In this document: positions 49,231-60,033 of the stretch, in pieces
Layout: every line of letters starts with the position of its first letter
Numbering within the stretch: the stretch's first letter is position 1
Source of the DNA: JACDBZ01 sp036262075
Lineage (GTDB): Bacteria; Chloroflexota; Limnocylindria; QHBO01
NCBI GenBank assembly: GCA_036262075.1
Contig: DATAJO010000022.1
Span: 133,092-197,091 of the forward strand
Length of the DNA stretch: 64,000 nt
Direction: 5' to 3'
Position numbers and translations under genes: made by a program
The notes under the pieces: generated by a model
What the model was told of the DNA's origin: nothing
The model's input: the letters and a program-made list of their open reading frames with translations, nothing else
The model's database searches: none

Positions 49231-49674
49231 ATGGCGGTCGCTCGCAAGGCGCTCGGTTCGGCCGGCGCGCTCATCACCCCGGACGGGCGCGTGCTGCTCG
49301 TGCGCCGCGCGTACCCGCCGCACGACTGGGTGATGCCGGGTGGCAATGCCGATGCGGACGAGTCCCCGGTCACCACGCTGACCCGCGAGATTCGGGAGGA
49401 GACCGGGCTCGCGGCCACCCCGACGCGACTGACGGGCGTGTACTACCACCCCGACCATCGGCTCGGCGAGTTCATCCACTTCGTGTTCGAGGTGCCGATT
49501 CCGGCCACGCCGGACGTGCGCATCGATCCGAGCGAGATCGCCGCGTGGGGCCTGTTCGCCGCCGACCAGCTCCCGGAGCCGATGTCGCCGTCCACCCGCA
49601 TTCGCCTGGCGGACGCGCTCCGGCCGCGCGACGCCTTCCTCCCGACCGATCTGCCACCGGCGAGCGAGCCGTGA
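49231..49674 (+). CDS. Nudix hydrolase
   Basis: 147 residues. Nudix box complete: G38-x5-E44-x7-R52-E53-x-x-E56-E57-x-G59 (within MPGGNADADE and REIREETGL). Hydrolyses a nucleoside-diphosphate-linked substrate; which one is not evident. The stop overlaps the hemW start (GTGA). Confidence 0.9.
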   Translation: MAVARKALGSAGALITPDGRVLLVRRAYPPHDWVMPGGNADADESPVTTLTREIREETGLAATPTRLTGVYYHPDHRLGEFIHFVFEVPIPATPDVRIDPSEIAAWGLFAADQLPEPMSPSTRIRLADALRPRDAFLPTDLPPASEP

Positions 49675-50858
49675 CCGACGTGCGCGCGACGCACCACCTC
49701 TACGTCCACGTGCCGTTCTGCCGGCTGGTGTGCGCGTACTGCGACTTCGTCACGGTCGGCGGACGGGCCGATGACATCCCGCGCTACGTCGATGCGCTCG
49801 TCCGCGAGCTCGAGGCGCGACCGGCGCCCGGGACGCTCACCACGGTCTACTTCGGCGGCGGCACCCCGTCGCTGCTGTCGCCGGACCAGGTGGCGCGGAT
49901 CATCGACGCGGCCACGAGCCGATGGCTGCGCGTCGACCTGGCCGAGGTGACGCTCGAGGCCAACCCGAGCGCGCGCGAGGCGCCCGACTGGCGGGGCCTG
50001 CGCGCCGCGGGCGTGGACCGGATCAGCCTGGGCGTGCAGTCGCTGCTCGACGACGATCTCCGCGCCCTCGCGCGCGGGCACACCGCGGCCGAGGCGCGCG
50101 AGGCGTTCACCGCGGCCCGCGCGGCCGGGTTCGGCAACGTCAGCATCGACCTCATCTACGGCATCCCCGGGCAGGGGCTGAGGGAATGGCGCGAGGGGCT
50201 CGAGCGGGCGGTGGCGCTCGGGCCGGACCACGTCAGCTGCTATGCGCTCCAGCTCGTGCTCGATCCCGACGAGTGGGCCGCCGCCCCGCGGCCCGGTGCG
50301 CTGCGATGGCGGCAGCGGATGACGCAGCGCCAGGACGACGGCCTCGCGGCCGAACAGTACCGGCTGGCGGCGGAGGTCTTCGCCGATGCCGGCTACCGCC
50401 AGTACGAGCTCAGCTCGTGGGCACGGCCCGGGAGGGAGTCGCGGCACAACGCCGCCTACTGGGCGCGCCGCCCGTACACCGGCATCGGCGCCGGGGCGCA
50501 CTCGTACGACGGCGTTGCGCGGCGCTCGTGGAACGAGCGCGACCTCGACCGCTACCTCGCGCGGGTCGAGGTCGGGGAGACGCCCGCCGCCGGCGCCGAG
50601 GAGCTCGACGAGCCGACGCGCGCGTTCGAGGCGATCGCGCTCGGCCTCCGTCGCCTGGACGGCCTGAGCCGCGCGACCTTCGCCGAAGAGTTCGGGGCCG
50701 ACCCGGTCGATCGGTTCGCGTCGACGGTGGGGGACGCCGTGGCGCAGGGCCTCCTCGAGGTCCACGAGCGGACGCTCAGCCTGTCGCCGCGGGGCCGGTT
50801 GCTCGCCTCGGAGGTGCTGCTCGGCTTCCTGCCGGCGACGGCGCCCGTCGCAGGCTGA
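49671..50858 (+). CDS. hemW: HemW-type radical SAM protein (heme chaperone)
   Basis: 395 residues. Radical-SAM cysteines C17, C21 and C24 in HVPFCRLVCAYCDF, SAM-binding TVYFGGGTPSLL, GVQSLLDDDLRALAR, and the C-terminal HemN domain with YEL.SWARPGRESRHNAAYW. The HVPFCxxxCxYCDF form and length fit HemW rather than the true coproporphyrinogen oxidase HemN. GTG 49671 overlaps the Nudix stop; the frame upstream is shadow. Heme delivery is the accepted role of HemW. Confidence 0.88.
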   Translation: MTDVRATHHLYVHVPFCRLVCAYCDFVTVGGRADDIPRYVDALVRELEARPAPGTLTTVYFGGGTPSLLSPDQVARIIDAATSRWLRVDLAEVTLEANPSAREAPDWRGLRAAGVDRISLGVQSLLDDDLRALARGHTAAEAREAFTAARAAGFGNVSIDLIYGIPGQGLREWREGLERAVALGPDHVSCYALQLVLDPDEWAAAPRPGALRWRQRMTQRQDDGLAAEQYRLAAEVFADAGYRQYELSSWARPGRESRHNAAYWARRPYTGIGAGAHSYDGVARRSWNERDLDRYLARVEVGETPAAGAEELDEPTRAFEAIALGLRRLDGLSRATFAEEFGADPVDRFASTVGDAVAQGLLEVHERTLSLSPRGRLLASEVLLGFLPATAPVAG

Positions 50859-50937
50859 CCATGCTCGTCCCGATCCGCGTCCTGCGCCGCCTTCCAAGCG
50901 GGGGCCAGGCGGTGCTCGAGTACCTCGCCGCGCGGCG

Positions 50938-50967
50938 TTGACATCGGCTTTCGGGCGGCGGTACCAT
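50938..50967 (+). promoter_or_regulatory. hrcA-grpE-dnaK promoter
   Basis: -35 TTGACA (50938-50943), 18-base spacer, -10 TACCAT (50962-50967); mRNA start near 50974. The only near-consensus -35/-10 pair I find in the window. Confidence 0.75.
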
Positions 50968-50980
50968 GCCCGCGGATGAT

Positions 50981-51007
50981 TTAGCACTCTCGCATCGAGA
51001 GTGCCAA
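50981..51007 (+). promoter_or_regulatory. CIRCE element (HrcA operator)
   Basis: TTAGCACTC, nine bases, GAGTGCCAA: one mismatch to the CIRCE consensus. Lies about +8 to +34 of the mRNA, so it works as both DNA operator and 5' leader. HrcA, the first gene, represses its own operon. Confidence 0.95.
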
Positions 51008-51035
51008 CGGACGTGAACTCACCCAGGAGACCCGC

Positions 51036-52142
51036 ATGGCGAGTGACCGACTGGCACGCTCACGTGGCGCGACGTCGATCCCGCCGGCTCTCGAGCTGAC
51101 GGATCGGCAGCGCACCGTGCTTCGTGCCGTCGTCGAGGATTACGTGCTGACCGCGGTGCCCGTGGGCTCGAAGGGGCTCGTCGATCGCTATCGGCTCGGC
51201 GTCTCGCCGGCCACCGTGCGCAGCGCCATGGCCGAGCTCGAGGCGCTCGGCCTGCTCACGCATCCGCACACCAGTGCCGGCCGCGTGCCGTCCGACCTCG
51301 GCTATCGGCTGTACGTCGAGAGCCTCATGCGCGAGGCGGAGCTCGACACGGCCGATCGGCTCATGATCCGGCACCAGTTCAGCCAGGTGCAGCTGACGAG
51401 CAACGAGTGGCTGCGGCTGGCGGCGGCGGTGCTCGCGGGGAGCACGCGCTCCGCCTCCGTCGTCACGCCGGCCCGAGCGCGCCAGGCGCGCTTCGGCCAC
51501 GTCCAGCTCGTCGCCCTGCCTGACGGGACGCGCCTCGTCGTGCTCGTGCTGAGCGACGGCAACGTCGTCCAGCGCCGGCTCGACCGCATCCTGCTCGAGC
51601 GGACCGTCGGGGCCGAGGGCACCGACCAGGCGGCGCTCGACGTCGCCGCCGGCGTGCTGAACGCGACGCTCGCCGGCCAGTCGGCTCCCCTGGTGCGCCG
51701 ACGGATCGCCAAGCTGCCGCCGCTTGCGGCGCACGTGGCCGAGGTCATCGTCGGCATGCTGGAGGAGGCCGACTCGGTGGTGGTCGAGGAGGTCTTCACC
51801 GACGGCATCGTCAACGTCCTCGAGCAGCCCGAGTTCGCGGAGGGCAGCAAGCTCCGGCCGATCCTCGAGATCCTCCAGCGATCCGACTTCCTCGAGCAGC
51901 TCGTGCCGGTGCTGGCGCGCAGCGGCGGGGTGCACGTGATCATCGGTCGGGAGAACGCGAACGACGCGATGCACGAGGTCAGTCTCGTCTTCGCGCCCTA
52001 TGGCGCACCCCATCAGGCACTCGGCCTGCTAGGAGTGCTAGGTCCGACCCGGATGCCGTATCCGCGGGCCATCCCGACGGTGCGCTACCTCTCAACCCTC
52101 ATGAACGAGCTGATCAGCAGTCATTACGGCGAATTACAGTAG
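51036..52142 (+). CDS. hrcA: Heat-inducible transcription repressor HrcA
   Basis: 368 residues, slightly long. N-terminal winged helix: LTDRQRTVLRAVVEDYVLTAVPVGSKGL, VSPATVRSAMAELEALGLL, HPHTSAGRVPSDLGYR. GAF-like dimer domain and a long C-terminal half with VVEEVFTDGIVNVLEQPEF. AGGAG before ATG. Binds CIRCE; sites at 50981 and 58857. Confidence 0.95.
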   Translation: MASDRLARSRGATSIPPALELTDRQRTVLRAVVEDYVLTAVPVGSKGLVDRYRLGVSPATVRSAMAELEALGLLTHPHTSAGRVPSDLGYRLYVESLMREAELDTADRLMIRHQFSQVQLTSNEWLRLAAAVLAGSTRSASVVTPARARQARFGHVQLVALPDGTRLVVLVLSDGNVVQRRLDRILLERTVGAEGTDQAALDVAAGVLNATLAGQSAPLVRRRIAKLPPLAAHVAEVIVGMLEEADSVVVEEVFTDGIVNVLEQPEFAEGSKLRPILEILQRSDFLEQLVPVLARSGGVHVIIGRENANDAMHEVSLVFAPYGAPHQALGLLGVLGPTRMPYPRAIPTVRYLSTLMNELISSHYGELQ

Positions 52143-52148
52143 GGCCTT

Positions 52149-52730
52149 ATGAGCGACGAACCGATGAACGGCGGCGGCGGAGCCGCCAGAGCGAAAACCC
52201 GTGCCGAAGAGCGCGCCGAGGAGGTCAGGACGCCGTCGCGCGCCGAGCTCCAGGAGCGCATCCATGGACTCGAGCGCGAGCTGGCCGAGTCGAAGGCGAA
52301 GGCCGAGGAGCACCTCTACAACTGGCAGCGCTCGGCGGCCGACTTCAGCAACTACCGGCGGCGCACCGATGAGGAGCGGGCGACGGTCAGCCAGTTCAGC
52401 AACGCGATGCTCATCACCAAGCTGCTGGAGGTCCTCGACGACTTCGACCGGGCGCTCGAGAACGTCCCGGCCGATGCCCACGACCCGTGGATCGAGGGCG
52501 TCAAGCTCGTGGAGCGCAAGCTGCGGTCCGTCCTCGAGTCGGAGGGCGTGACCCCGATCGAGGCGGTCGGCAAGCCGTTCGACCCGAACCTCCACGAGGC
52601 GGTCGCCCACGAGGAGACCACCGAATACCCGGACAACACCGTGATCGGCGAGGTGCAGCGCGGATATCGGCTGCACGACCGGGTGCTCCGACCGAGCCTC
52701 GTCCGAGTCGCGAACAACCCGAAGGAGTAG
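52149..52730 (+). CDS. grpE: Nucleotide exchange factor GrpE
   Basis: 193 residues. Charged N-terminal coiled coil (ELQERIHGLERELAESKAKAEEHLYNWQ) then RSAADFSNYRRRTDEER, and the C-terminal beta domain with GKPFDPNLHEAVAHEETTEYPDNTV. Releases ADP from DnaK. Six bases after hrcA, ten before dnaK. Confidence 0.96.
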   Translation: MSDEPMNGGGGAARAKTRAEERAEEVRTPSRAELQERIHGLERELAESKAKAEEHLYNWQRSAADFSNYRRRTDEERATVSQFSNAMLITKLLEVLDDFDRALENVPADAHDPWIEGVKLVERKLRSVLESEGVTPIEAVGKPFDPNLHEAVAHEETTEYPDNTVIGEVQRGYRLHDRVLRPSLVRVANNPKE

Positions 52731-52740
52731 CGAGCGAACG

Positions 52741-54681
<1,941 letters not shown>

Positions 54682-54713
54682 CACCTCCGGCCGCTCGTTC
54701 GTCCGAATGGCTG

Positions 54714-54746
54714 AAGAGGCCGGGCAGCTGTGGCCCGGCCTCTTTT
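54714..54746 (+). terminator. Intrinsic terminator of the dnaK operon
   Basis: Ten-base perfect stem GAGGCCGGGC / GCCCGGCCTC, seven-base loop, followed by TTTT and preceded by AA. The clearest factor-independent terminator in the window. Confidence 0.92.
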
Positions 54747-54779
54747 CATGCCCGGAATCGGGCGCTGGTGAGGATCCGC

Positions 54780-55163
54780 TCAGGCGGCCGTCTGTGGGGC
54801 GGTGCACATCGGGCAGCGCTTCGCGGCGAGCGGGATGTCGGAGGTGCACTCGGTGCAGGCCTTGGTGCTGACGGCCTCCGGACCCTTGATGCGGTTCATC
54901 GGCACCACGACGAAGACGTAGATCGCCGCGGCGATGAGGACGAAGGTCAGCAGCGCGTTGAGGAACAGCCCGTAGCTCACGGTTGCCCGGCCGACCTGGA
55001 AGCTGAGATCGGCGAAGTCCGGCAGGCCGAAGACGCCCAGCAGCGGCGTCAGCACGTCGGCCACGAACGAGGCGACGACGGCCCCGAAGGCCGTGCCGAT
55101 GACGACCGCCACCGCCAGGTCGATGACGTTTCCCCGCATGATGAAGTCGCGGAATCCCTGCAT
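54780..55163 (-). CDS. mscL: Large-conductance mechanosensitive channel MscL with C-terminal zinc ribbon
   Basis: 127 residues. MQGFRDFIMRGNVIDLAVAVVIGTAFG is the MscL N-helix and TM1; TM2 at about 68-88; then CxxC (C103, C106) and CxxC (C117, C120), a zinc ribbon replacing the usual charged C-terminal helix. GGAGGAAGGGG precedes ATG 55163, which excludes the longer open frame to 55307. Releases solutes in osmotic downshock. Confidence 0.93.
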   Translation of the reverse strand: MQGFRDFIMRGNVIDLAVAVVIGTAFGAVVASFVADVLTPLLGVFGLPDFADLSFQVGRATVSYGLFLNALLTFVLIAAAIYVFVVVPMNRIKGPEAVSTKACTECTSDIPLAAKRCPMCTAPQTAA

Positions 55164-55214
55164 GCGTCCCCTTCCTCCATGTCGTATGACGTGCTCGGGA
55201 TGGATCGGCCACCG

Positions 55215-55220
55215 AGTATA
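55215..55220 (-). promoter_or_regulatory. -10 of mscL
   Basis: TATACT on the minus strand, about 50 bases before the ATG; leader with a full ribosome site. Confidence 0.5.
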
Positions 55221-55258
55221 GGGTCGGGTGCTCGCCCGGCGGCGTATTCGCCAGCCGC

Positions 55259-55264
55259 TAGACT
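55259..55264 (+). promoter_or_regulatory. -10 of xth
   Basis: TAGACT ending eight bases before ATG 55273; leaderless spacing and support for that start over 55228. Confidence 0.5.
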
Positions 55265-55272
55265 CGGAGCCG

Positions 55273-56076
55273 ATGCGCCTCGCGACGTGGAACGTGAACT
55301 CGCTCAAGGCCCGCCTGGAGCGGGTCCTGGCCTGGACGGAGCGCCATCAGCCCGACGTGCTGTGCATGCAGGAGACGAAGCTCTCCGACGCGCAGGCGCC
55401 ACTCATGGACTTCCGCGCCCTCGGCTACGACCTCGTCCATCACGGGCCCGGGCGCTGGAACGGCGTGGCGATCGCCTCCCGCATCGGCATCGAGAACGTG
55501 ACCGCCGGCATCCCGACCCCCGACGGCTGGACCGATGACGGCGGACGCTTCCTGGCCGCGACCTGCGGGTCGCTGCGCGTGGCGAGCATCTACGTCCCGA
55601 ACGGTCGCGTCGTCGACTCCGAGCCGTACTTCGAGAAGCTCGAGTGGCTCGCGCGCCTGCGGCGCTGGCTCGACGACAACGACCCGACGACCGAGCTCGC
55701 GATCTGCGGCGACTTCAACGTCGCGCCGGAGGACGCCGACGTGTGGGACCCCCTCGCGGCGCACGGCGGCACGCATGTCTCGCCACGAGAGCGCGCGGCC
55801 GTCGAGAAGCTGCGCCAGTGGGGGCTGGTCGACATCGTCCGCACGTTCAACCCGGAGCCCGGCTTCTTCACGTGGTGGGACTACCGCGCCGGGCATTTCC
55901 ACAAGAACTTCGGGATGCGCATCGACCACGTCTGGGTCACCCCGGCGCTCGCCGCCCGCGCGGTGGCCGCGACCCGCGACCGCGATGCCCGCAAGCCCTC
56001 GACCTACCCGGGCATCCCGTCCGACCACGCGCCCCTGGTCGTCGACTTCGCCGATGAGCCGGACGGCGACGCATGA
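55273..56076 (+). CDS. xth: Exodeoxyribonuclease III
   Basis: 267 residues. ATWNVNSLKARLERVLAW, LCMQETKLSD with the metal Glu, ICGDFNVAPEDADVWD, and the closing TYPGIPSDHAPLVVDF with catalytic Asp-His. AP endonuclease and 3'-5' exonuclease of base-excision repair. Overlaps the cyclase gene (ATGA). Confidence 0.93.
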   Translation: MRLATWNVNSLKARLERVLAWTERHQPDVLCMQETKLSDAQAPLMDFRALGYDLVHHGPGRWNGVAIASRIGIENVTAGIPTPDGWTDDGGRFLAATCGSLRVASIYVPNGRVVDSEPYFEKLEWLARLRRWLDDNDPTTELAICGDFNVAPEDADVWDPLAAHGGTHVSPRERAAVEKLRQWGLVDIVRTFNPEPGFFTWWDYRAGHFHKNFGMRIDHVWVTPALAARAVAATRDRDARKPSTYPGIPSDHAPLVVDFADEPDGDA

Positions 56077-56738
56077 CCCGACGCCGCCTCGACCTCAGCC
56101 ATCCGATCGAGCACGGCATGGAGACATATCGCGGCCTGCCCGGGCCGGTGATCGAGGATCACCTGAGCCGCGAGGCGTCGCGATCGCACTACGCGCCGGG
56201 GACCGAGTTCCACATCGGGCGCATCACCATGGTCGCCAATACCGGCACGTACCTCGACGCCCCGGCCCATCGATTCGGTGATGGAGCCGATGTGGCCGGG
56301 CTGCCCCTCGACGTGCTCGCCGACCTGGAGGCTGTCCTCGTGCGCGTCACCGGGGCGTCCGAGCGGGCGATCCCCGCATCGGCCTTCGGTCCGTACGACG
56401 TCCGCGGTCGGGCCGTGCTCGTCCATACCGGCTGGGACCGCCATTGGCGCACCGAAGCCTATTTCCATGGCCACCCGTTCCTGACGGCCGATGCCGCGGC
56501 GCATCTGCGCGCGGCGGGCGCCGCCCTCGTGGGCATCGACTCGCTGAACATCGACGACACCGACGACGGCAGCCGTCCGGCCCACACGACCCTGCTGGGT
56601 GGCGGCATCCCGATCGTCGAGCACCTCACCGGCCTCGACCAGCTGCCGGCGAGCGGCTTCCGCTTCTTCGCCGTCCCGGCGCCGGTGCGCGGCATGGGGA
56701 CGTTCCCGGTGCGCGCCTTCGCGGTGCTCGACGCATGA
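56073..56738 (+). CDS. Cyclase-family (kynurenine-formamidase-like) metal hydrolase
   Basis: 221 residues. DLSHPIEHGMETYRGLPGP at the N-terminus, then the metal motif NTGTYLDAPAHRF (H.GTH.D...H form, with Y in place of the usual second H), and VLVHTGWDRHW. Family includes formamidases and isatin hydrolases; the substrate is not determined. Coupled to the VOC gene by a four-base overlap. Confidence 0.84.
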   Translation: MTRRRLDLSHPIEHGMETYRGLPGPVIEDHLSREASRSHYAPGTEFHIGRITMVANTGTYLDAPAHRFGDGADVAGLPLDVLADLEAVLVRVTGASERAIPASAFGPYDVRGRAVLVHTGWDRHWRTEAYFHGHPFLTADAAAHLRAAGAALVGIDSLNIDDTDDGSRPAHTTLLGGGIPIVEHLTGLDQLPASGFRFFAVPAPVRGMGTFPVRAFAVLDA

Positions 56739-57121
56739 TCCGCTCGGTCACCCCGTACCTCGTCATCTCCGGCGCCCACGAGGCGATCGACTGGTACCGC
56801 GACGTCCTCGGCGCGGTCGAGGTGGACCGCCAGGTCGGTGGCGCCGGTCGCGTGGCGCACGCGGAGCTGCGGATCGGTGAATCGCGGCTGTTCCTGGGCG
56901 AGGAGCACCCGCACCTCGAGGCCATCTTCGCCCCGCCGCGCGTGGGCGGCACGCCGGTCTACCTCGGCCTCGAGACCGATGACGTCGCCGGGCTGTTCGA
57001 GCGCATGGTCGCCGCCGGCGCCGAGCCGATCCGCCAGCCGACCAATCCCGCGCTCCCGCTCCAGACGGCCAAGGTGCGCGACCCGTTCGGCCACGTCTGG
57101 CTCCTGTCGCGGTCCGGCTAG
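56735..57121 (+). CDS. VOC-superfamily protein (PhnB/glyoxalase-like)
   Basis: 128 residues. PYLVISGAHEAIDWYRDVLGAVEV, HAELRIGESRLFLGEE, and RDPFGHVWLLSRSG at the C-terminus give the two βαβββ modules with a metal Glu in AELRIG. Function unspecified; operon with the cyclase suggests a shared small-molecule pathway. Confidence 0.84.
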   Translation: MIRSVTPYLVISGAHEAIDWYRDVLGAVEVDRQVGGAGRVAHAELRIGESRLFLGEEHPHLEAIFAPPRVGGTPVYLGLETDDVAGLFERMVAAGAEPIRQPTNPALPLQTAKVRDPFGHVWLLSRSG

Positions 57122-57132
57122 ACCCCAGGGGG

Positions 57133-57138
57133 TATCCT
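57133..57138 (+). promoter_or_regulatory. -10 of the 57147 gene
   Basis: TATCCT ending eight bases before ATG 57147; leaderless spacing. Confidence 0.4.
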
Positions 57139-57146
57139 CCGCGCAG

Positions 57147-57452
57147 ATGGACGTGGGCCAGCTTGCCTTCCTGGCCGTGGCGATGGCGCTCATGGCGTTC
57201 ACGCTCGGAGCGAGCGTCGCAGTGCGGCTCGAGGGCCGCCGTCCGCTCACCCTTCCGCCCTGGCTCGCCGTCACGCGTGGCGTGACCTTCCTGGTGTGGA
57301 CGCTCTTCATCGTTGTGACCGTCGACCCGCCGTCGGGGGTCATCGCGATCGACGCGCTGTGGTGGAACGCCCTGAAGGCAGTCCTGCTCCTCCTCGCCGT
57401 CGTCGCCCTCCCCCTCGAGGTGCGCGAGGCGCGTCGCCGGCGCACGGCCTAG
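57147..57452 (+). CDS. Hypothetical three-helix membrane protein
   Basis: 101 residues, helices at about 5-25, 40-60 and 70-90, basic C-terminus (REARRRRTA). No family recognised. Convergent with the YcaQ-like gene; no clear terminator between them. Confidence 0.6.
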   Translation: MDVGQLAFLAVAMALMAFTLGASVAVRLEGRRPLTLPPWLAVTRGVTFLVWTLFIVVTVDPPSGVIAIDALWWNALKAVLLLLAVVALPLEVREARRRRTA

Positions 57453-57492
57453 CTGGCGAGTCGCCGGAGCTCCACGCGTCGTTCCGTGGCCT

Positions 57493-58737
57493 TCATGCCG
57501 CCGTGCGCAGCATGGCGGCCACCAGCCGGCCGGTCCGGGTTCGCGGCCACGTCACCCGGTCGGCGCCCACGAAGTCGCGGTAGGCGGCGACCGCATCGGC
57601 CAGGGCGGCGGCGAAGCCGGCGTCCTCCATCGGCTCGAAGCCGGGCTCGAACCAGACGCCGAGGACGGTCAGCGTGCGCGTCTTCCGGTCGAGCCGGGGC
57701 TCGATGCGGCCGACGAAGCGGTCGCCGTACAGGATCGGCAGGACGTAGTAGCCCCAGCGCCGCTTGGCTTCCGGGACGTAGACCTCCCACAGGTAGTCGA
57801 AGCCGAACAGGCCGCGCAGCAGGCCCTTGCGATCCCAGGTCAGCGGGTCGAGCGGCGCCAGGAAGCTGACGCTCGCCGAGATCGAGGCCGGGTCCGCGGC
57901 GTCCTGGAGGATCGACGCCTCCGAGGCGAGGATGTAGCGGGGCGCCTTCAGGCCCTCGACGTCGACCGGCAGGAGGACGCCGTCGTCGACGAGCTTGGCG
58001 GTGCGGCGCACCCGCTCGGCGGTCGCGCCGGCGCTGTACATGACCTCGGACTGCGTGCCGTTCGACGGCATCGTCATGCCGGTGGCCCGGTAGCGGCTGA
58101 GGAGCCGATGCGTCATCGCCTCCTCCTCGGGCTCGCTGTGCTTCAGCAGGTCGGCCGGCACGAGGCGCTCGATGAGGTCGTAGTAGCGCCGATTGCCGTC
58201 ACGCCGCGCGATGCCGATGCGCCCGGTGACGAACAGCGCCTCCATGACCGCCCGGCTGGCCCGCGTCGGCGCCCACCACCAGTCGATGCTGTGGGCGTGC
58301 TCGCTGAAGGCCGCGGTGGAGAGTGGCGCATCGGTCTTCAGGCGCTTGAGGATCGCCTTGGCGACGTCGCCCTGCTCGGCCAGGATGCGCTCGTTGTAGT
58401 AGTCGCCCGACCGCGTCCAGGCGATGCGGTAGTGGGGCAGCTCCTCCATCGGCACGATGTTCAGGCTCTTGTTGTAGAGCTCGATCAGCCGCCGATCCGG
58501 CCCGTACAGCCACGCGTCCGCCCATTCGCGCCGATAGCCGCCGATGCGCGCGTGCAGCACGAGGTCGTGGTTGCGCGCCCCGGGCACCTCGAGCGGGTCG
58601 AACTGGAGCAGGCCGAGGCGCTCGACGACGTCGAGGACCGACTGCGGCGTCGCCGGCAGCGACCGGGCCGGCGCGAGCAGGTGGCGGGTGACGAGGAAGC
58701 GCCGCGCGTGATCGGCGCCGATCTGGATCGGTGGCAT
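57493..58737 (-). CDS. YcaQ-like winged-helix protein, probable crosslink-repair DNA glycosylase
   Basis: 414 residues. N-terminal LLQFDPLEVPGARNHDLVLHARI and the HTH_42 core with PHYRIAWTRSGDYY. The C-terminal SFLAPLDPLTWDRKGLLRGLFGFDYLWEVYVPEAKRRWGYYVLPILYGDRFVGR is near-diagnostic of YcaQ/AlkX family proteins, which unhook interstrand crosslinks. ATG 58737 lies eight bases after a -10 (58751-58746), and the open frame beyond it is antisense to dnaJ. Confidence 0.86.
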   Translation of the reverse strand: MPPIQIGADHARRFLVTRHLLAPARSLPATPQSVLDVVERLGLLQFDPLEVPGARNHDLVLHARIGGYRREWADAWLYGPDRRLIELYNKSLNIVPMEELPHYRIAWTRSGDYYNERILAEQGDVAKAILKRLKTDAPLSTAAFSEHAHSIDWWWAPTRASRAVMEALFVTGRIGIARRDGNRRYYDLIERLVPADLLKHSEPEEEAMTHRLLSRYRATGMTMPSNGTQSEVMYSAGATAERVRRTAKLVDDGVLLPVDVEGLKAPRYILASEASILQDAADPASISASVSFLAPLDPLTWDRKGLLRGLFGFDYLWEVYVPEAKRRWGYYVLPILYGDRFVGRIEPRLDRKTRTLTVLGVWFEPGFEPMEDAGFAAALADAVAAYRDFVGADRVTWPRTRTGRLVAAMLRTAA

Positions 58738-58745
58738 CGAGGGGG

Positions 58746-58751
58746 ATCGTA
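58746..58751 (-). promoter_or_regulatory. -10 of the YcaQ-like gene
   Basis: TACGAT on the minus strand, eight bases before the ATG. Confidence 0.45.
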
Positions 58752-58856
58752 CCGGCCGATCTCGACGGTCCGTGTCAGGAATTACCGGGTTCGACACGGT
58801 GGCGCGACGTCCTGGTCTCGGGGCGCCCGGGAGGCCCCGTTCGGGGCCCCGCATCG

Positions 58857-58893
58857 CTGGCACTCGCAACCTTCGAGTGCCAATTGGTAGAAT
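58857..58893 (+). promoter_or_regulatory. CIRCE element and -10 of dnaJ
   Basis: CTGGCACTC, nine bases, GAGTGCCAA (58857-58883): three mismatches to the CIRCE consensus. It is followed by -10 TAGAAT (58888-58893), nine bases before ATG 58903. Here the operator lies upstream of the -10, unlike at hrcA, so HrcA would block polymerase directly. Confidence 0.82.
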
Positions 58894-58902
58894 CCGCGCG
58901 CC

Positions 58903-60033
58903 ATGGCCGTGAAGCGTGACTATTACGATGTGCTCGGCGTCCCGCGCGACGCGGACGACGCCGAGATCAAGCGTGCCTTCCGTCGCCTGGCGCAGAAGCA
59001 TCACCCCGATGTCGACACGGGCGATGGCGCCGAGGAGCGGTTCAAGGAGCTCAACGAGGCGTACCGCGTCCTCAGCGACCGACAGCGCCGGACCGCCTAT
59101 GACATGTTCGGCCACGCCGGCGTCGACGGCGCCGCGGCCGGTGGTTTCGACGGCTTCGGCGGCGGCGGGTTCGGACCGTTCGGCGACATCTTCGACGCGT
59201 TCTTCGGCGGCGCCCCCGCCGGCACGCGTCGGCGCCAGCGGGTCGTGCCGGGCGCCGACCTGCGCTACGACCTGACCATCGACTTCGCCGAGGCCGTCTT
59301 CGGCGTCACGAAGGAGATCACGTTCCCGACCCTCGTCACCTGTCCACGCTGCGAGGGTCGCGGCGGCGAGCCCGGGACGGAGCCGGAGACCTGCCCGGAG
59401 TGCTCGGGCACCGGCGAGAAGCGGCGCGTGGCACAGACGATCCTGGGCCAGATGGTGAACATCGTGGCCTGCCCGCGCTGCAAGGGCGAGGGCCGGATCA
59501 TCGCCCACCCGTGCACCGCCTGTAGCGGCGACGGCCGCGTCACCGAGGACCGCACGCTCCGGGTCGACATCCCGGCGGGGATCGACGACGGGCAGCGCAT
59601 CGCGCTCGAGGGCCAGGGCGAGGCGGGACCGCGCGGCGGCCCGTCGGGCGACCTGTACGTCGTGGTCAAGGTCCGGCCGCATCCGGAGCTCGTGCGGCGC
59701 GGGACCGAGCTCTACTCCGAGCTGCCGATCACCTTCCCGCAGGCGGCGCTCGGCACGACGCTGACCGTGCCGACGGTCGAGGGCTCCGAGCAGGTCGAGA
59801 TCCCGCCCGGCGTCCAGTCCGGCCACGAGATCCGGCTGCGCGGCAAGGGCGTCCCGCGGCTGCGTGGCGCGGGACGGGGCGACCTCCACGTCATCGTCAA
59901 CGTCGTCGTGCCGACGAAGCTCAGCCGGCGCGAGCGCGAGCTCCTGCGCGAGCTCGGCGAGATCGGCGAGCCGGCGCAGCTGCCGAAGGGCGGCGGATCC
60001 GTCTTCGAGCGGCTGCGCGACCTGTTCGGGTGA
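58903..60033 (+). CDS. dnaJ: Chaperone DnaJ, type I
   Basis: 376 residues. J domain with HPD at 34-36; Gly/Phe region (about 72-105); four zinc-finger repeats CPRCEGRG, CPECSGTG, CPRCKGEG, CTACSGDG; two client-binding barrels. Stimulates DnaK ATPase. Separate from hrcA-grpE-dnaK but under its own CIRCE. Overlaps prmA (GTGA). Confidence 0.97.
   Translation: MAVKRDYYDVLGVPRDADDAEIKRAFRRLAQKHHPDVDTGDGAEERFKELNEAYRVLSDRQRRTAYDMFGHAGVDGAAAGGFDGFGGGGFGPFGDIFDAFFGGAPAGTRRRQRVVPGADLRYDLTIDFAEAVFGVTKEITFPTLVTCPRCEGRGGEPGTEPETCPECSGTGEKRRVAQTILGQMVNIVACPRCKGEGRIIAHPCTACSGDGRVTEDRTLRVDIPAGIDDGQRIALEGQGEAGPRGGPSGDLYVVVKVRPHPELVRRGTELYSELPITFPQAALGTTLTVPTVEGSEQVEIPPGVQSGHEIRLRGKGVPRLRGAGRGDLHVIVNVVVPTKLSRRERELLRELGEIGEPAQLPKGGGSVFERLRDLFG

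Noticed and set aside
50861..50941. A 26-codon ORF (MLVPIRVLRRLPSGG...) after hemW
   Set aside because: No ribosome site or family, and it overlaps the -35 region of the hrcA promoter.
55164..55307. 48-residue N-terminal extension of MscL
   Set aside because: A strong ribosome site directly precedes ATG 55163 and MscL proteins start with this helix; the promoter lies within the extension.
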